Shown piece by piece: positions 5,911 to 14,644 of a DNA stretch of 16,410 nucleotides (positions are counted from its first letter, which is position 1; every line of letters starts with the position of its first letter). The translations under genes were made by a program, and so were the position numbers. This stretch comes from CAYSHJ01 sp964589725 (GTDB taxonomy: Bacteria; Planctomycetota; Planctomycetia; Planctomycetales; Planctomycetaceae), in assembly GCA_964589725.1 (NCBI GenBank), contig CAZPUJ010000461.1:1-16410 (forward strand), given 5' to 3'. The notes below the pieces were generated by a model that saw only the letters and a program-made list of their open reading frames with translations, had not been told where the DNA came from and did no database searches.

Positions 5911-6402
5911 TTATTCACCCGACTCAGACGAATCATCGGGAGGAGTTTCCACTGGCGACAACATTGGCTCGGCTGGCTTCTGATTCTCAGAGCCACTGAT
6001 CGCCGCTTCGAGAGATGCCTCGAATGCGGCTATCGACTTCGCGAATTCCGCAGGACTCCCGGAAATGGCGACGGTGCATTCGATATTCCGCTCGGAGACC
6101 AGCCACCGATAATTCCTCATCGAACGCTCTCTGTTGTTGAGCACTTCGATGACATGGAGGGTCCGGCGACCAATGCTTTTCGCCGGCAGCCACTGTGTCT
6201 TTCCTCCGACCGTATTCGTCGCCGCCGTCGTGCGTTTCAGCCGAGCCAGCATGTCGGCTTCGCTGATGTTCTCTCGTTTAAAGTCAAATTTCACATCAAT
6301 CGACGGCAAAGCAGACGTCTTTGCATGAAACGTCAAAAACTTCCCGCCCAGCATCCCAGTTCGGTGGTTCGCTCCATCACGCTGCCAGCCATCCGGTGGC
6401 AC
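5911..6402 (-). CDS. Uncharacterised protein, possibly the 3' part of a broken gene
   Basis: The product is 163 aa from a GTG at 6402; AAGGAG lies 12 nt upstream, a little far. The frame stays open upstream to 6459 and reads INEQELKEFFPWVPPDGW, which looks like real protein, so the true start may be earlier or the gene may once have continued from the HEAT-repeat frame just upstream. The middle (LTFHAKTSALPSIDVKFDF, LPAKSIGRRTLHVIEVLNN) has strand-like alternation and a helical segment follows; the C-terminus is an acidic, Pro/Ser-rich tail. No signal peptide or membrane helix is seen. I do not recognise the family. Confidence 0.5.
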   Translation of the reverse strand: MPPDGWQRDGANHRTGMLGGKFLTFHAKTSALPSIDVKFDFKRENISEADMLARLKRTTAATNTVGGKTQWLPAKSIGRRTLHVIEVLNNRERSMRNYRWLVSERNIECTVAISGSPAEFAKSIAAFEASLEAAISGSENQKPAEPMLSPVETPPDDSSESGE

Positions 6403-6430
6403 CCACGGAAAGAACTCCTTCAGCTCCTGT

Positions 6431-6811
6431 TCATTGATCTCGCCGCTCGGTCTCCTTGCTCATTAACGCTTGGACGAAGTCCGGCCAGACTTGTGCCGAC
6501 AATGGTTCCATCCGGCTCAAAGAGTCCAGCGCTTGAGACGCCGATGAAAGCCATTGCTCGTCGTTCAACAGCATCCGAGAAATGTTCGGCACGGCGTTGG
6601 CCGCCGCCGGTCCAATGAGTCCGAGCGCGATAATTGATCGCTCGCGAACTCGTTCGTCGTCGTCTCTCAGAGCCTTCAACAACTGCGGCATGACCGGCGC
6701 GGCGGCGTCACCCAGATATCCAGAAGCCACGATTGCTCCAATTCGCGATTCGCGGTTCTTGACCGATTCGAGCAGGGGCACAAGGCTTGGTCCGATACAC
6801 TGCCACGGTCA
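6431..6811 (-). pseudogene. HEAT-repeat protein remnant, N-terminus missing
   Basis: About 116-126 residues hold two clear HEAT-like helix pairs: RIGAIVASGYLGDAAAPVMP and RERSIIALGLIGPAAANAVP, with LKALRDDDERV between them. Such repeats are binding scaffolds and normally come in longer arrays. The frame is open to 6811 with only a GTG (6781) as start, and the MFS gene begins 26-56 bp away on the other strand, leaving no room for a full N-terminus or promoter. It ends at 6431, and protein-like sequence carries on one frame over (5911-6459), consistent with a frameshift. I infer a decayed fragment; a short intact protein is the alternative. Confidence 0.5.
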
Positions 6812-6836
6812 TCAAGTACAAGTACGACTGACGAAT

Positions 6837-8207
6837 ATGCTCGACATGGCAGTCACCGACGTCCGACCCGCCGCCCGACCCACCAACGTTCGTTGGGGCG
6901 TGTTCTCGTTGGCCTTCGCGACGTCGGCATTGCTGTACCTGCACCGCTATGTGTTCGCGTTCATCAAGCCGACGTTGGCCGAGGAATGGGGGCTGAGCAA
7001 CACGGAGCTTGGACAACTCGACAGCGCGTTCTCGGTCTGTTACACGCTGTTTCAGTTTCCGCTGGCGGTCGTCGCCGATGCCGCCGGCGTGCATCTGGTA
7101 CTCCTGGGGCTGATGCTCGTTTGGTGTGGCGGATTGGCGATGATGGCGTGGGCGCCGTCCGCCAAAGTGATGTGGTTCGGTCAGGCGACGTTGGGTATCG
7201 GGCAGTCGGCGGTTTATGCGTGTCTCAATCGCATCTCGCGGATGTGGTATCCGCCGACGGTGCGGACCACGTTGCAGGGAACGGTCGGTGTCCTCGCCGG
7301 TCGCCTGGGAGCACTCAGTTCCTCGCTGGTGTTCGCTGCGTTGCTGCTCGGCGTGCTGGGCTTTGACTGGCGGACGGCGATCTGGATCCTTGTGGCTGTC
7401 GGCGTCGTCCACCTGCTGTTGTTTGCCATCGTGTTCCGCAACTCGCCGCGCGAGCATCCATCGGTCAACGACGCCGAGGCCCGGCTGATCGAAGGCCACG
7501 ATGCGATAACAAACGGTTCAGCGACCCAGACGACTCAGACACCTGAACGCCCCAGCGTCCGAACAATGCTGCGGTTGATGACGCCGCGATCACTCCGCAA
7601 TCTCATGTATCTCAGCCTGCAATCGATCTTGAGCACCTTTGCCGACAACATCTATTCGAACTGGATTCCGCTCTTTCTGTCGCAAGTGCATCACCTGGAG
7701 TTCAAGAAGATGGGCATCTATGCCGCCCTGCCGTTGCTCGGCGGCGCCATTGGCGGACTGGTGGGCGGAATCCTCAACGATTACGGCATTGCCCGCACGG
7801 GTAACCGCCGCTGGTCGCGCGTGGTCGTCGCGTTCACCGGCAAGGGGATGGCGGCAGTGCTGATTTTTGCCGCACTGATCTTCTACGAACGGCCGTACGT
7901 GTTCTGCACGTTCCTGTTCTTCGTCAAACTGTTCGGTGACTGGAGCCTGGCCACCAGTTTGGGCGTGGTGACGGACATCGGCGGACGTGCGACGGCGTCG
8001 GTCTTCGCGTTCAACAATTCCGTGGCGGGCATCGGCTTCATCGTCGCTCCGATCGTGTTTAGTTACATCTCGGAGACTTACAACTGGCGGCTGGTGTTCG
8101 TCGCCGTCGGCGCAACCTACGCGTTGTGCGCTCTCTCCTGGCTCGTCATCGACTGCACGATTCCCGTTGTCCACGAACCGAGATCGAACGGCGATGCGGA
8201 GAGCTGA
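6837..8207 (+). CDS. MFS permease, anion:cation symporter-like
   Basis: This inner-membrane transporter of the major facilitator superfamily is 456 aa, the usual size. Hydrophobic segments fit 12 helices with a hydrophilic central loop (about residues 205-250, NDAEARLIEGHDAITNG). The LGQLDSAFSVCYTLFQFP segment after the first helix is like that of the ACS subfamily (glucarate, hexuronate and other organic-anion symporters). The substrate cannot be read from sequence. Start is ATG 6837 or ATG 6846 (MAVTDVRP); neither has a clear ribosome binding site, and the longer open frame from 6582 is antisense to the HEAT remnant. No sugar-acid catabolic genes stand beside it. A Lys-rich small gene follows, with its own probable promoter. 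Confidence 0.85.
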   Translation: MLDMAVTDVRPAARPTNVRWGVFSLAFATSALLYLHRYVFAFIKPTLAEEWGLSNTELGQLDSAFSVCYTLFQFPLAVVADAAGVHLVLLGLMLVWCGGLAMMAWAPSAKVMWFGQATLGIGQSAVYACLNRISRMWYPPTVRTTLQGTVGVLAGRLGALSSSLVFAALLLGVLGFDWRTAIWILVAVGVVHLLLFAIVFRNSPREHPSVNDAEARLIEGHDAITNGSATQTTQTPERPSVRTMLRLMTPRSLRNLMYLSLQSILSTFADNIYSNWIPLFLSQVHHLEFKKMGIYAALPLLGGAIGGLVGGILNDYGIARTGNRRWSRVVVAFTGKGMAAVLIFAALIFYERPYVFCTFLFFVKLFGDWSLATSLGVVTDIGGRATASVFAFNNSVAGIGFIVAPIVFSYISETYNWRLVFVAVGATYALCALSWLVIDCTIPVVHEPRSNGDAES

Positions 8208-8246
8208 CAGTGAGATGGATGAACACTGACGCAGTTGCTGATACCT

Positions 8247-8276
8247 TTGTTTTTCGGAGTCACCGTGTGCTATGTT
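8247..8276 (+). promoter_or_regulatory. Candidate sigma-70-type promoter for the Lys-rich small gene
   Basis: TTGTTT (8247-8252) and TATGTT (8271-8276), with an extended TGC before the -10, are 18 nt apart. It stands about 100 nt before the start at 8374. This is based on consensus resemblance only. Confidence 0.35.
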
Positions 8277-8373
8277 TGAAGCCCCGTGGAGCGCGGATGT
8301 CTGCCTCCACTCCAGGGAGTCCGTGCCACGCGACTCAGCGTGGTTCAAGAAATTCTGCGAAGAGGAAAAAACC

Positions 8374-8475
8374 ATGGGTAAGGGCAACAACAGCCAAAAA
8401 AACGACAAGAAGAATAAGAAGGCGAAGAAGGACGGCAAGAAGAAGGAAATCAAGTCCGCGGACATGAAGCGATGA
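8374..8475 (+). CDS. 33-residue lysine-rich protein
   Basis: ATG 8374 follows a strong AGAGGA ribosome binding site. The product begins MGKGNNSQKNDKKNKKAKKD and is almost entirely Lys, Asn, Gly, Asp and Glu, so it is highly basic and probably disordered; no membrane or export signal is seen. Short MGKGNN-type Lys-rich proteins of unknown role occur, from memory, in other bacteria, which supports a real gene. Nucleic-acid or ribosome binding is plausible from charge alone but not shown. It is separate from the MFS gene (166-nt gap with a candidate promoter). Confidence 0.65.
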   Translation: MGKGNNSQKNDKKNKKAKKDGKKKEIKSADMKR

Positions 8476-8901
8476 ACAGCGCAAGGGTTAGGAACCTTTT
8501 CCGCGCCGTTAACGCCTGAAGCGGTCATCGTGATAGGGCCAGCGCGACGAATTAACCACCGCGTTTGGTTTGCGTTTCATCCGTGGCCCGAAAACTTTCT
8601 TCTCTTGCGGCTTGGATCGCGGATTTCCCGCGGTGGGAACGCTGCAACGTGGCAGTTCCCTGACAAGACGTATCACTCGAAGCCATAGTGACCGGCCGGG
8701 TGTTGCATCGTAAGACTGGTTCATTTGCAACACTTTTCCGGCTTGTGCCGGCACACGCGGACTCTTTTGCAGCCGCGAGGCTTCGCCGGTCCAGATCCTG
8801 ATTCCCAAGCGCCTATCGCGCTGCCAAACTCTGCACGGGCTGGATTTGTTCCGCCTTGCTGCTGGAGATCACAACGTGCGTCGCACGTCCGGAGGTTGCT
8901 C
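8476..8901. other. Intergenic region upstream of ugd
   Basis: No convincing gene is seen; a minus-strand open frame (8509-8808) has low-complexity basic sequence and no recognisable domain. An 8-bp inverted repeat GTGTTGCA/TGCAACAC (8700-8707 with 8726-8733) and a 10-bp palindrome GTGCCGGCAC (8745-8754) could be an operator or leader structure for ugd. The ugd ribosome binding site GGAGG is at 8891-8895. Confidence 0.4.
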
Positions 8902-10389
8902 ATGAAGCTGACTGTCATTGGAACTGGCTATGTCGGTCTGGTCACCGGGACATGTTTCGCCGAGAGCGGCCAGGACGTGACCTGCGTGGATGTTGATGCC
9001 AAGAAAATCCAGGCGTTGCAGCGAGGCGAGATTCCCATCTACGAGCCCGGACTCACGGAATTGGTCGAAAAGAACACGCGGCTGGGACGCCTTCGGTTCA
9101 CGACCAATGCCGGCGAGACCGTGCCGACGGCCGATTGTGTCATGATCGCGGTCGGGACACCGCAGGGGGACGACGGCGCGGCCGATTTGCGAATTTTGTG
9201 GTCGGCGATCGATCAACTGGCACCGCTGTTGAATCCGCGAACGATCGTGGTCATCAAGAGCACTGTTCCGGTGGGAACCAATCGCAAAGCCGCGCGTCGC
9301 TTACGGGACCGGACTGGCCGCGATGTCGACGTGGCCTCCAACCCGGAATTCCTGAAAGAAGGCTGTGCCATCGATGACTTCACGAAACCGGATCGCGTCG
9401 TTGTGGGCGTGTCACGGCCCGAGGTCGCGACCGTCCTCGAAACACTCTACCAACCGTTCCTGCGGGCCGAGTGTCCCTTTCTGGCGATGAACCTGGAAAG
9501 CGCCGAGATGACCAAGTATGTGGCCAACTGCCTGCTGGCCACGAAAATCAGCTTCATCAATGAGATGGCCAACCTGTGCGAACACGTCGGGGCCGACATC
9601 AATCAAGTGCGTCAGGGGATTGGATACGACCAACGAATCGGTTTTGCATTCCTCTTCCCCGGAGTTGGCTACGGGGGGTCGTGTTTCCCAAAAGACGTTC
9701 GGGCGTTGGGCTCGGTGGCCGAACAACACGGTGTGGAATTGCGGCTGATGCGCACCGTCGACGAAGTCAATCAGGCTCAAAAGGAAGTCCTCTTTCGAAA
9801 ACTGTCCCGGCACTTCGGCGCCGACTTCGCTGGTCGCACCGTGGCGATTTGGGGGCTGGCGTTCAAGCCGCGCACAGACGACATCCGCGAAGCACCCTCG
9901 CTGGTCCTGATCGATCGTCTGTTGGCCGCCGGAGCCAGCGTGCGGGTTCACGACCCTGTGGCCCAAGAGAATGTCCGCCAGCTTTATGGCGATCGCCTGA
10001 CCTATTGCAACCAGGCGTATGACACGCTGGAGGGTGCGGATGCGCTGGCGATCGTCACCGAATGGAACGAATTCCGCACCCCGGATTTCGACCTGATGAA
10101 GCAGAAACTGAAGCAGCCCGTCATCTTTGACGGTCGCAACCTGTTCGACCCACAGTCCATGTCTCAGCGGGGATTCGTGTATTCCGGGATTGGGTTGGAT
10201 GTACCCGACACGCCAATCCTAATCCCAGACCAACCAGCGAGTCGCGTCCAGCGTACGAATGAAGCAGGTCGTGAATTCCGGATGGTGACCGGCCGGCGTG
10301 AGGCGGCTAATGACGCGACGACTACGTCGCGTGAGGTCAATCAGTGGGCTGACGCGCACGGCGTTCCGATTTCAGGCCCTCTTTCATAG
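8902..10389 (+). CDS. ugd: UDP-glucose 6-dehydrogenase
   Basis: It oxidises UDP-glucose to UDP-glucuronate with two NAD+ in the cytoplasm, feeding capsule or other surface glycan synthesis. The product is 495 aa. It has an N-terminal Rossmann fold with GTGYVGLVTGTCFAESG at about 6-22, SNPEFLKEG in the middle, the catalytic loop GYGGSCFPKD with the nucleophile Cys261, and a C-terminal Rossmann-like domain (WGLAFKPRTDDIREAPS, DALAIVTEWNEFR, IFDGRNLFDP). ATG 8902 is chosen for GGAGG at 8891-8895 and the immediate start of the family (MKLTVIGTGYVG); the open frame upstream is not conserved-looking. Usual length is about 435-450, so roughly 50 extra C-terminal residues, Thr/Arg-rich, form an unexplained tail. 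The galU-like gene follows after 91 nt and supplies its substrate. Confidence 0.95.
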   Translation: MKLTVIGTGYVGLVTGTCFAESGQDVTCVDVDAKKIQALQRGEIPIYEPGLTELVEKNTRLGRLRFTTNAGETVPTADCVMIAVGTPQGDDGAADLRILWSAIDQLAPLLNPRTIVVIKSTVPVGTNRKAARRLRDRTGRDVDVASNPEFLKEGCAIDDFTKPDRVVVGVSRPEVATVLETLYQPFLRAECPFLAMNLESAEMTKYVANCLLATKISFINEMANLCEHVGADINQVRQGIGYDQRIGFAFLFPGVGYGGSCFPKDVRALGSVAEQHGVELRLMRTVDEVNQAQKEVLFRKLSRHFGADFAGRTVAIWGLAFKPRTDDIREAPSLVLIDRLLAAGASVRVHDPVAQENVRQLYGDRLTYCNQAYDTLEGADALAIVTEWNEFRTPDFDLMKQKLKQPVIFDGRNLFDPQSMSQRGFVYSGIGLDVPDTPILIPDQPASRVQRTNEAGREFRMVTGRREAANDATTTSREVNQWADAHGVPISGPLS

Positions 10390-10480
10390 CGTGCTGTCCA
10401 AGACGGCAACGCCCGACCCCGATTCACGTGCTAGATTTGGGGCCGATTCACCGTTTGGCGGCACACGCACGAGGATAGTC

Positions 10481-11476
10481 ATGATCGATTTAGCCTTGAT
10501 TCCTGTGGCTGGTTGGGGCACACGGATGCTGCCGGCGACGAAGTCGCAACCCAAAGAGATGCTTCCCGTCGGACGCAAACCGGTTGTCCAATACGTCGTC
10601 GAGGAGCTGGTGCAATCGGGCATCCGCCGGCTCTTGTTCATTACGGGCCAGGGAAAGACGTCGATCGAGAACCACTTCGACATCGACCAGTCCTTGATCG
10701 GATACCTCCGTGACACGGGGCGTGAGGAGCAGCTACTGGATCTTGAGTTCGAGCGGGAGGACGTGGAATACTTCTACACGCGGCAGCGGAAGCAACTGGG
10801 TCTGGGCCATGCGGTGTTGTGTGGCCAGCCCATGATCGGCCAGCAGCCGTTTGTTGTCGCTCTGGGAGATTCGATCATCGGCCTGCACGCTCAATCGCAG
10901 AACATCTCGCGCATGAGCGCGATTTTCGAACGCGAACAGGCCGACGTCGTGTTGGCGTTCGACGACGTGCCCCTCGAGGAAGTCGTTCACTTCGGCATCG
11001 CTCTGCCGAAGGGGACTCCGGGAGACGTCTTCGACGTGGCCGATCTGATCGAGAAGCCAAGCGTCGCCGAGGCCCCCAGCACGCTGGCCGCTGCGGGGCG
11101 ATACGTCTTTAGTCCGGCGATCTTCGACGCGCTCGTGAAAACAAAGCCGGGCCGGGGTGGTGAGATTCAACTGACCGACGCGATTCGTCTGATGCTGAAG
11201 AATGGACAAAAAGTCATTGGAGTCAAGCTCACGCCGCAAGAAAAGCGGTTCGACATCGGCAACTTTGAGAGCTACTTTCAGGCATTTTTCGAATTCGCGT
11301 TGCACGACCCACAGCACGGCCCGGCCCTGCGGGACCATGTCCGAAATCTGTTGGATTCCATCTCGTCGCCCGATTTTCTCAGATCGGGCAGGGAAGTCAT
11401 CGCTCCTCCGGCAGTTTCCAGTGGATCACTTTCAGATGCGACTTGTTGTCTTCGCCGCGATACGAATATGACGTGA
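10481..11476 (+). CDS. galU: GalU-like UTP-glucose-1-phosphate uridylyltransferase
   Basis: It makes UDP-glucose from UTP and glucose-1-phosphate, the substrate of the ugd product just upstream; the two are probably co-transcribed. ATG 10481 is preceded by GAGGA. The nucleotidyltransferase signature is LIPVAGWGTRMLPATKSQPK then EMLPVGRKPVVQYVVEE; later come GQGKTSIENHFD, GLGHAVLCGQP, IEKPS, GRYVFSP and GEIQLTDAI. The usual AGLGTR and PDD positions read AGWGTR and GDS, marking a divergent GalU subgroup. The core ends near residue 298. The last ~35 residues (from about 11375) are read antisense through the 3' end of a sialidase-like pseudogene and look unlike the family, so the original stop may have been lost by rearrangement. 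Confidence 0.88.
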   Translation: MIDLALIPVAGWGTRMLPATKSQPKEMLPVGRKPVVQYVVEELVQSGIRRLLFITGQGKTSIENHFDIDQSLIGYLRDTGREEQLLDLEFEREDVEYFYTRQRKQLGLGHAVLCGQPMIGQQPFVVALGDSIIGLHAQSQNISRMSAIFEREQADVVLAFDDVPLEEVVHFGIALPKGTPGDVFDVADLIEKPSVAEAPSTLAAAGRYVFSPAIFDALVKTKPGRGGEIQLTDAIRLMLKNGQKVIGVKLTPQEKRFDIGNFESYFQAFFEFALHDPQHGPALRDHVRNLLDSISSPDFLRSGREVIAPPAVSSGSLSDATCCLRRDTNMT

Positions 11477-11690
11477 CCAGCGTCCGAGCAGGTTGAGCTT
11501 CTCCGGTTCCGACCAAGTCTTGCCGCCATCGCGCGAGCGGAACAGCAGATTCTGCTCCATGACTTTTTTGTCATCACGCTGGTGCTGATGAAACGCCGCC
11601 AGTAGTAATTCGCCATCCGGCAGTCGAGCGACACAAGGCTTGTAGTCGTCTGGCTCACCGAGCGGAATGCGTTCGCAAGCGATGGACTAT
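11397..11690 (-). pseudogene. Sialidase-like (BNR/Asp-box) gene remnant with internal deletion
   Basis: One frame reads DDYKPCVARLPDGELLLAAF and then SRDGGKTWSEPEKLNLLGR, a perfect Asp-box (S-x-D-x-G-x-T-W) of the sialidase/neuraminidase beta-propeller. At about 11490 the sequence jumps to another frame that reads LVTSYSYRGEDNKSHLKVIH and WKLPEER to a TGA at 11399-11397, typical of the C-terminus of such proteins. The propeller middle is missing, there is no start or signal peptide, and a stop lies upstream, so only the two ends of a deleted gene remain. It is squeezed between galU, whose tail overlaps it, and the next plus-strand gene. Confidence 0.65.
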
Positions 11691-11757
11691 GCTACCATGT
11701 TCCATCGGAAAGGCTGTGGAAGACACTGTCCTACCTCGTGTCTCGGGAGACCTCATC

Positions 11758-14601
11758 GTGAGTCGCCGTGTCTGCCTCGGCCTGCTCTTGCTCAACGTGC
11801 TCTTCGTGCCCGGCGTGACGCCGATCCAAGCCGACGACGGTGGCGCGGACTTTTTCGAACAGCACGTGCGACCGGTGCTCGTGGCGAAGTGCTTGGAGTG
11901 TCACGGTCCTGACGAATCCGAAGGGGAACTGCGGCTAACATCGCGCGAGGCGCTCTTGAAAGGTGGCCAGTCGGGGCCGGTGGTGATCGCAAAAAATCCG
12001 ACCGACAGCTTGCTCATCAAGGCGATCCGGCAAGCCGGAAAACTCAAGATGCCGCCGGAGGAAAAGCTCAGCGACCAGGAGATCGCCGCACTGGCGAAGT
12101 GGGTCGAGTTGGGGCTGCCCTGGCCGGATGCCGCGACACTCGTGCGACCGAATCGGGGCGAGATGATCGTCACTGACGCGGATCGGCAGCACTGGGCGTT
12201 TCGTCCGGTGGCGAATCCCGCACTACCAGTTGTGAAGGACGGGGCGTGGCCGCTAAACCGCATCGACCATTTCGTGTTGGCGAAGTTGGAGGCGGCTGGG
12301 TTGCAGACGTCGCCGCCCGCGGATCGCCGCACGCTGCTGCGTCGAGCGTATTACGACTTGATCGGTCTACCTCCGAATTGGGACGAGTTGCAGGCGTTCG
12401 TCGACGACCCGCGGCCGACTGCCAAGGCGTTCGAGAAAGTCGTCGATCAATTGCTGAAGTCGCCGCGCTACGGCGAGCGTTGGGGGCGGCGTTGGCTGGA
12501 TGTCGCTCGGTTCGCGGACACGAAGGACGGCGTGTTGATGTACGGCGATGATCGCGTGCGGCCGTATGCCTACACCTATCGCGATTACGTCATTCGAGCT
12601 TTCAACGAAGACTTGCCGTTCGATCGCTTCATTCACGAGCAATTGGCAGCGGACCTCATCGAGCCGAAGGTCGAACCGTGGCGACTTGCAGCGATGGGGT
12701 TCCTGACGCTCGGTCGCATGTACGACAACAACATTCATGACGTGATCGACGACCAGATCGACACCGTCTCGCGCGGATTGCTGGGGCTGACGGTGTCGTG
12801 TGCTCGTTGCCACGACCACAAGTACGACCCGGTGCCGACCACCGACTATTACTCGCTGTACGGTGTCTTCGCGAGTGGCGAAACACCGCTCGAACTGCCG
12901 CTGATCGAGTCGCCGCAGAGCGTGCCGGAGGCGGACGAGTTCGAAAAGCAAACTGGCCCGAAGCGTGAGGAACTGCGAAAGTTTCTCGATGAGCAATTCA
13001 CGTTGCTGTCCGAGACCGCCCGGCAGCGCGTCGGCGATTATTTGGTTCACGTCGTCACGACGCCGCCCGATCCGCTGGAGACGGCGATCTTCTTTCTGTC
13101 GCTCGCCCCGGAGGACTTGAGGCCGCCAGTCGTCGCGCGCTGGCGACGTTTCTTAACGGCTCAGCGAGGTTCTCCCGATGACCCCGTGTTCGGTCCTTGG
13201 CACGACCTGATGAAGCTGGAAGACACGTCGGCCGCGAACGATGCGACGAGTTCACCGTTCGCGCCGCAGGCCGCTGTTGTGCTCGAACACTGGAAAATGC
13301 AGCCGGTCGGCACCGATGCGGGGCAACTCAATCCGCTGGTGCGTGAAGCTCTGATGAAAGCGCCTTTGGCGAACCGAGCCGACGTCGCGCGGGTTTATGG
13401 CGATCTATTGAAGCGAATCTACGAAGAGTCAAAGCCGTCGCCAGCTGCGGCCGGGACGGCATCGCCTTCGCCGATTGATGCCGCGCGGCAGCAACTGCTC
13501 GACATCATCGTTGGGCGCGACAGTCCGACGTTCTTTCCCAAGAGCCAAACGCGACGTTACATGTCGCGGCAGCAAACCGATGCGTTTGGCGGGAAGCTTC
13601 AAGAGCTGGATCGTCTGGCAGTGAAGTCGCCGCACGCGCCTCCGCGAGCGATGGTCGTGTTCGACGCCGCTGTGCCGCATGAACCGCGCATCTTCGTGCG
13701 TGGCAATCCTTCACAGCCAGGCCGGCGAGTGCCGCGACAGTTCCCGTCGATCGTGAGTGTCGGCGAGCGCCAGCCGTTCGCTCACGGCAGCGGCCGATTG
13801 GAATTGGCTCAAGCCATCACGTCGCCGCAGAATCCGCTGACCGCGCGCGTCATCGTCAATCGAGTTTGGATGGCGCATTTCGGCGAGCCGTTGGTCTCGA
13901 CCCCCAGTGACTTTGGCAAACGCAGCACGCCTCCCACGCACCCGGAACTGCTCGACTATCTCGCCACGCAGTTCATGAGCGACGGCTGGTCGCTGAAGCA
14001 ACTGCATCGAGCGCTGATGCTGTCGAGCACGTACCAGCAAGCGTCGTCCGCCGGGTCGGCTCAAACCATTGATCTGGAGAACCGCTGGCTGTCACGCATG
14101 AATCGGCAACGGCTCGACTTTGAGGCGATGCGAGACACGCTGCTGGCGCTGTCGGGACGCCTCGAACATCGGCTCGGCGGCCGCCCGGTCGAAATCGGCA
14201 GCGATTCGAGCAGTCGTGTCCGCACGGTGTACGGCCTCGTGGATCGTCAAAGCTTGCCGGGCGTGTTCCGAGCTTTCGACTTCGCGTCGCCCGATCTGTC
14301 TGTCGAACGCCGTCCGCGCACAATGGTTCCTCAACAAGCGCTGTTCGCTTTGAACTCACCGTTCGTCGTCGAGCAAACCAAGGCTATCGCGGTTCGGCCG
14401 GAAATTGCATCGATGACGGAACCCGCTTCCCGCGTGGCCGCGCTGTACCGAATGATCCTGCTGCGAGAACCCGACGCGGACGAACTGGCCGCCAGTTTGG
14501 AATTCGTCAACGTCAACAAAGATGAGACGTCGCAACTCTCGAACTGGGAGCAGTTGGCTCAGGTGCTGCTCAGTTCCAACGAGTTGATGTATCTGGATTG
14601 A
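11758..14601 (+). CDS. Secreted PSCyt1/DUF1549/DUF1553 (planctomycete cytochrome-c-like) protein
   Basis: The product is 947 aa from GTG 11758, chosen because GGGAGA lies 8 nt upstream and a signal peptide starts at once (MSRRVCLGLLLLNVLFVPG...IQA); a GTG/ATG-type start at 11689 would bury it. In order: a cytochrome-c-like domain with CLECH (C45-x-x-C48-H49) and KMPPEEKLSDQEIAALAKWV; the DUF1549 region (about 160-390) with RIDHFVLAKLEAAGL, RYGERWGRRWLDVARFADTK and a second CxxCH (C348-ARC-H352, followed by DHKYDPV); the DUF1553 region (about 680-940) with NPLTARVIVNRVWMAHFG and NRQRLDFEAMRD. These export-linked proteins abound in Planctomycetes; a redox role in extracytoplasmic polysaccharide breakdown has been suggested but is not proven. 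It is paired with the DUF1501 gene 43 nt downstream. Confidence 0.93.
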   Translation: MSRRVCLGLLLLNVLFVPGVTPIQADDGGADFFEQHVRPVLVAKCLECHGPDESEGELRLTSREALLKGGQSGPVVIAKNPTDSLLIKAIRQAGKLKMPPEEKLSDQEIAALAKWVELGLPWPDAATLVRPNRGEMIVTDADRQHWAFRPVANPALPVVKDGAWPLNRIDHFVLAKLEAAGLQTSPPADRRTLLRRAYYDLIGLPPNWDELQAFVDDPRPTAKAFEKVVDQLLKSPRYGERWGRRWLDVARFADTKDGVLMYGDDRVRPYAYTYRDYVIRAFNEDLPFDRFIHEQLAADLIEPKVEPWRLAAMGFLTLGRMYDNNIHDVIDDQIDTVSRGLLGLTVSCARCHDHKYDPVPTTDYYSLYGVFASGETPLELPLIESPQSVPEADEFEKQTGPKREELRKFLDEQFTLLSETARQRVGDYLVHVVTTPPDPLETAIFFLSLAPEDLRPPVVARWRRFLTAQRGSPDDPVFGPWHDLMKLEDTSAANDATSSPFAPQAAVVLEHWKMQPVGTDAGQLNPLVREALMKAPLANRADVARVYGDLLKRIYEESKPSPAAAGTASPSPIDAARQQLLDIIVGRDSPTFFPKSQTRRYMSRQQTDAFGGKLQELDRLAVKSPHAPPRAMVVFDAAVPHEPRIFVRGNPSQPGRRVPRQFPSIVSVGERQPFAHGSGRLELAQAITSPQNPLTARVIVNRVWMAHFGEPLVSTPSDFGKRSTPPTHPELLDYLATQFMSDGWSLKQLHRALMLSSTYQQASSAGSAQTIDLENRWLSRMNRQRLDFEAMRDTLLALSGRLEHRLGGRPVEIGSDSSSRVRTVYGLVDRQSLPGVFRAFDFASPDLSVERRPRTMVPQQALFALNSPFVVEQTKAIAVRPEIASMTEPASRVAALYRMILLREPDADELAASLEFVNVNKDETSQLSNWEQLAQVLLSSNELMYLD

Positions 14602-14644
14602 GTTTTGGAGTGTGCTGAGAAGCTCGGTGGAAAGGATCGACTTC

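Noticed and set aside
7590..8528. Long minus-strand ORF opposite the MFS gene
   Set aside because: The plus strand has clear transmembrane segments and family motifs; the minus-strand product is low-complexity.
12367..13050. Minus-strand ORF opposite the DUF1549 region
   Set aside because: It is antisense to well-conserved DUF1549 motifs, with no recognisable protein features.
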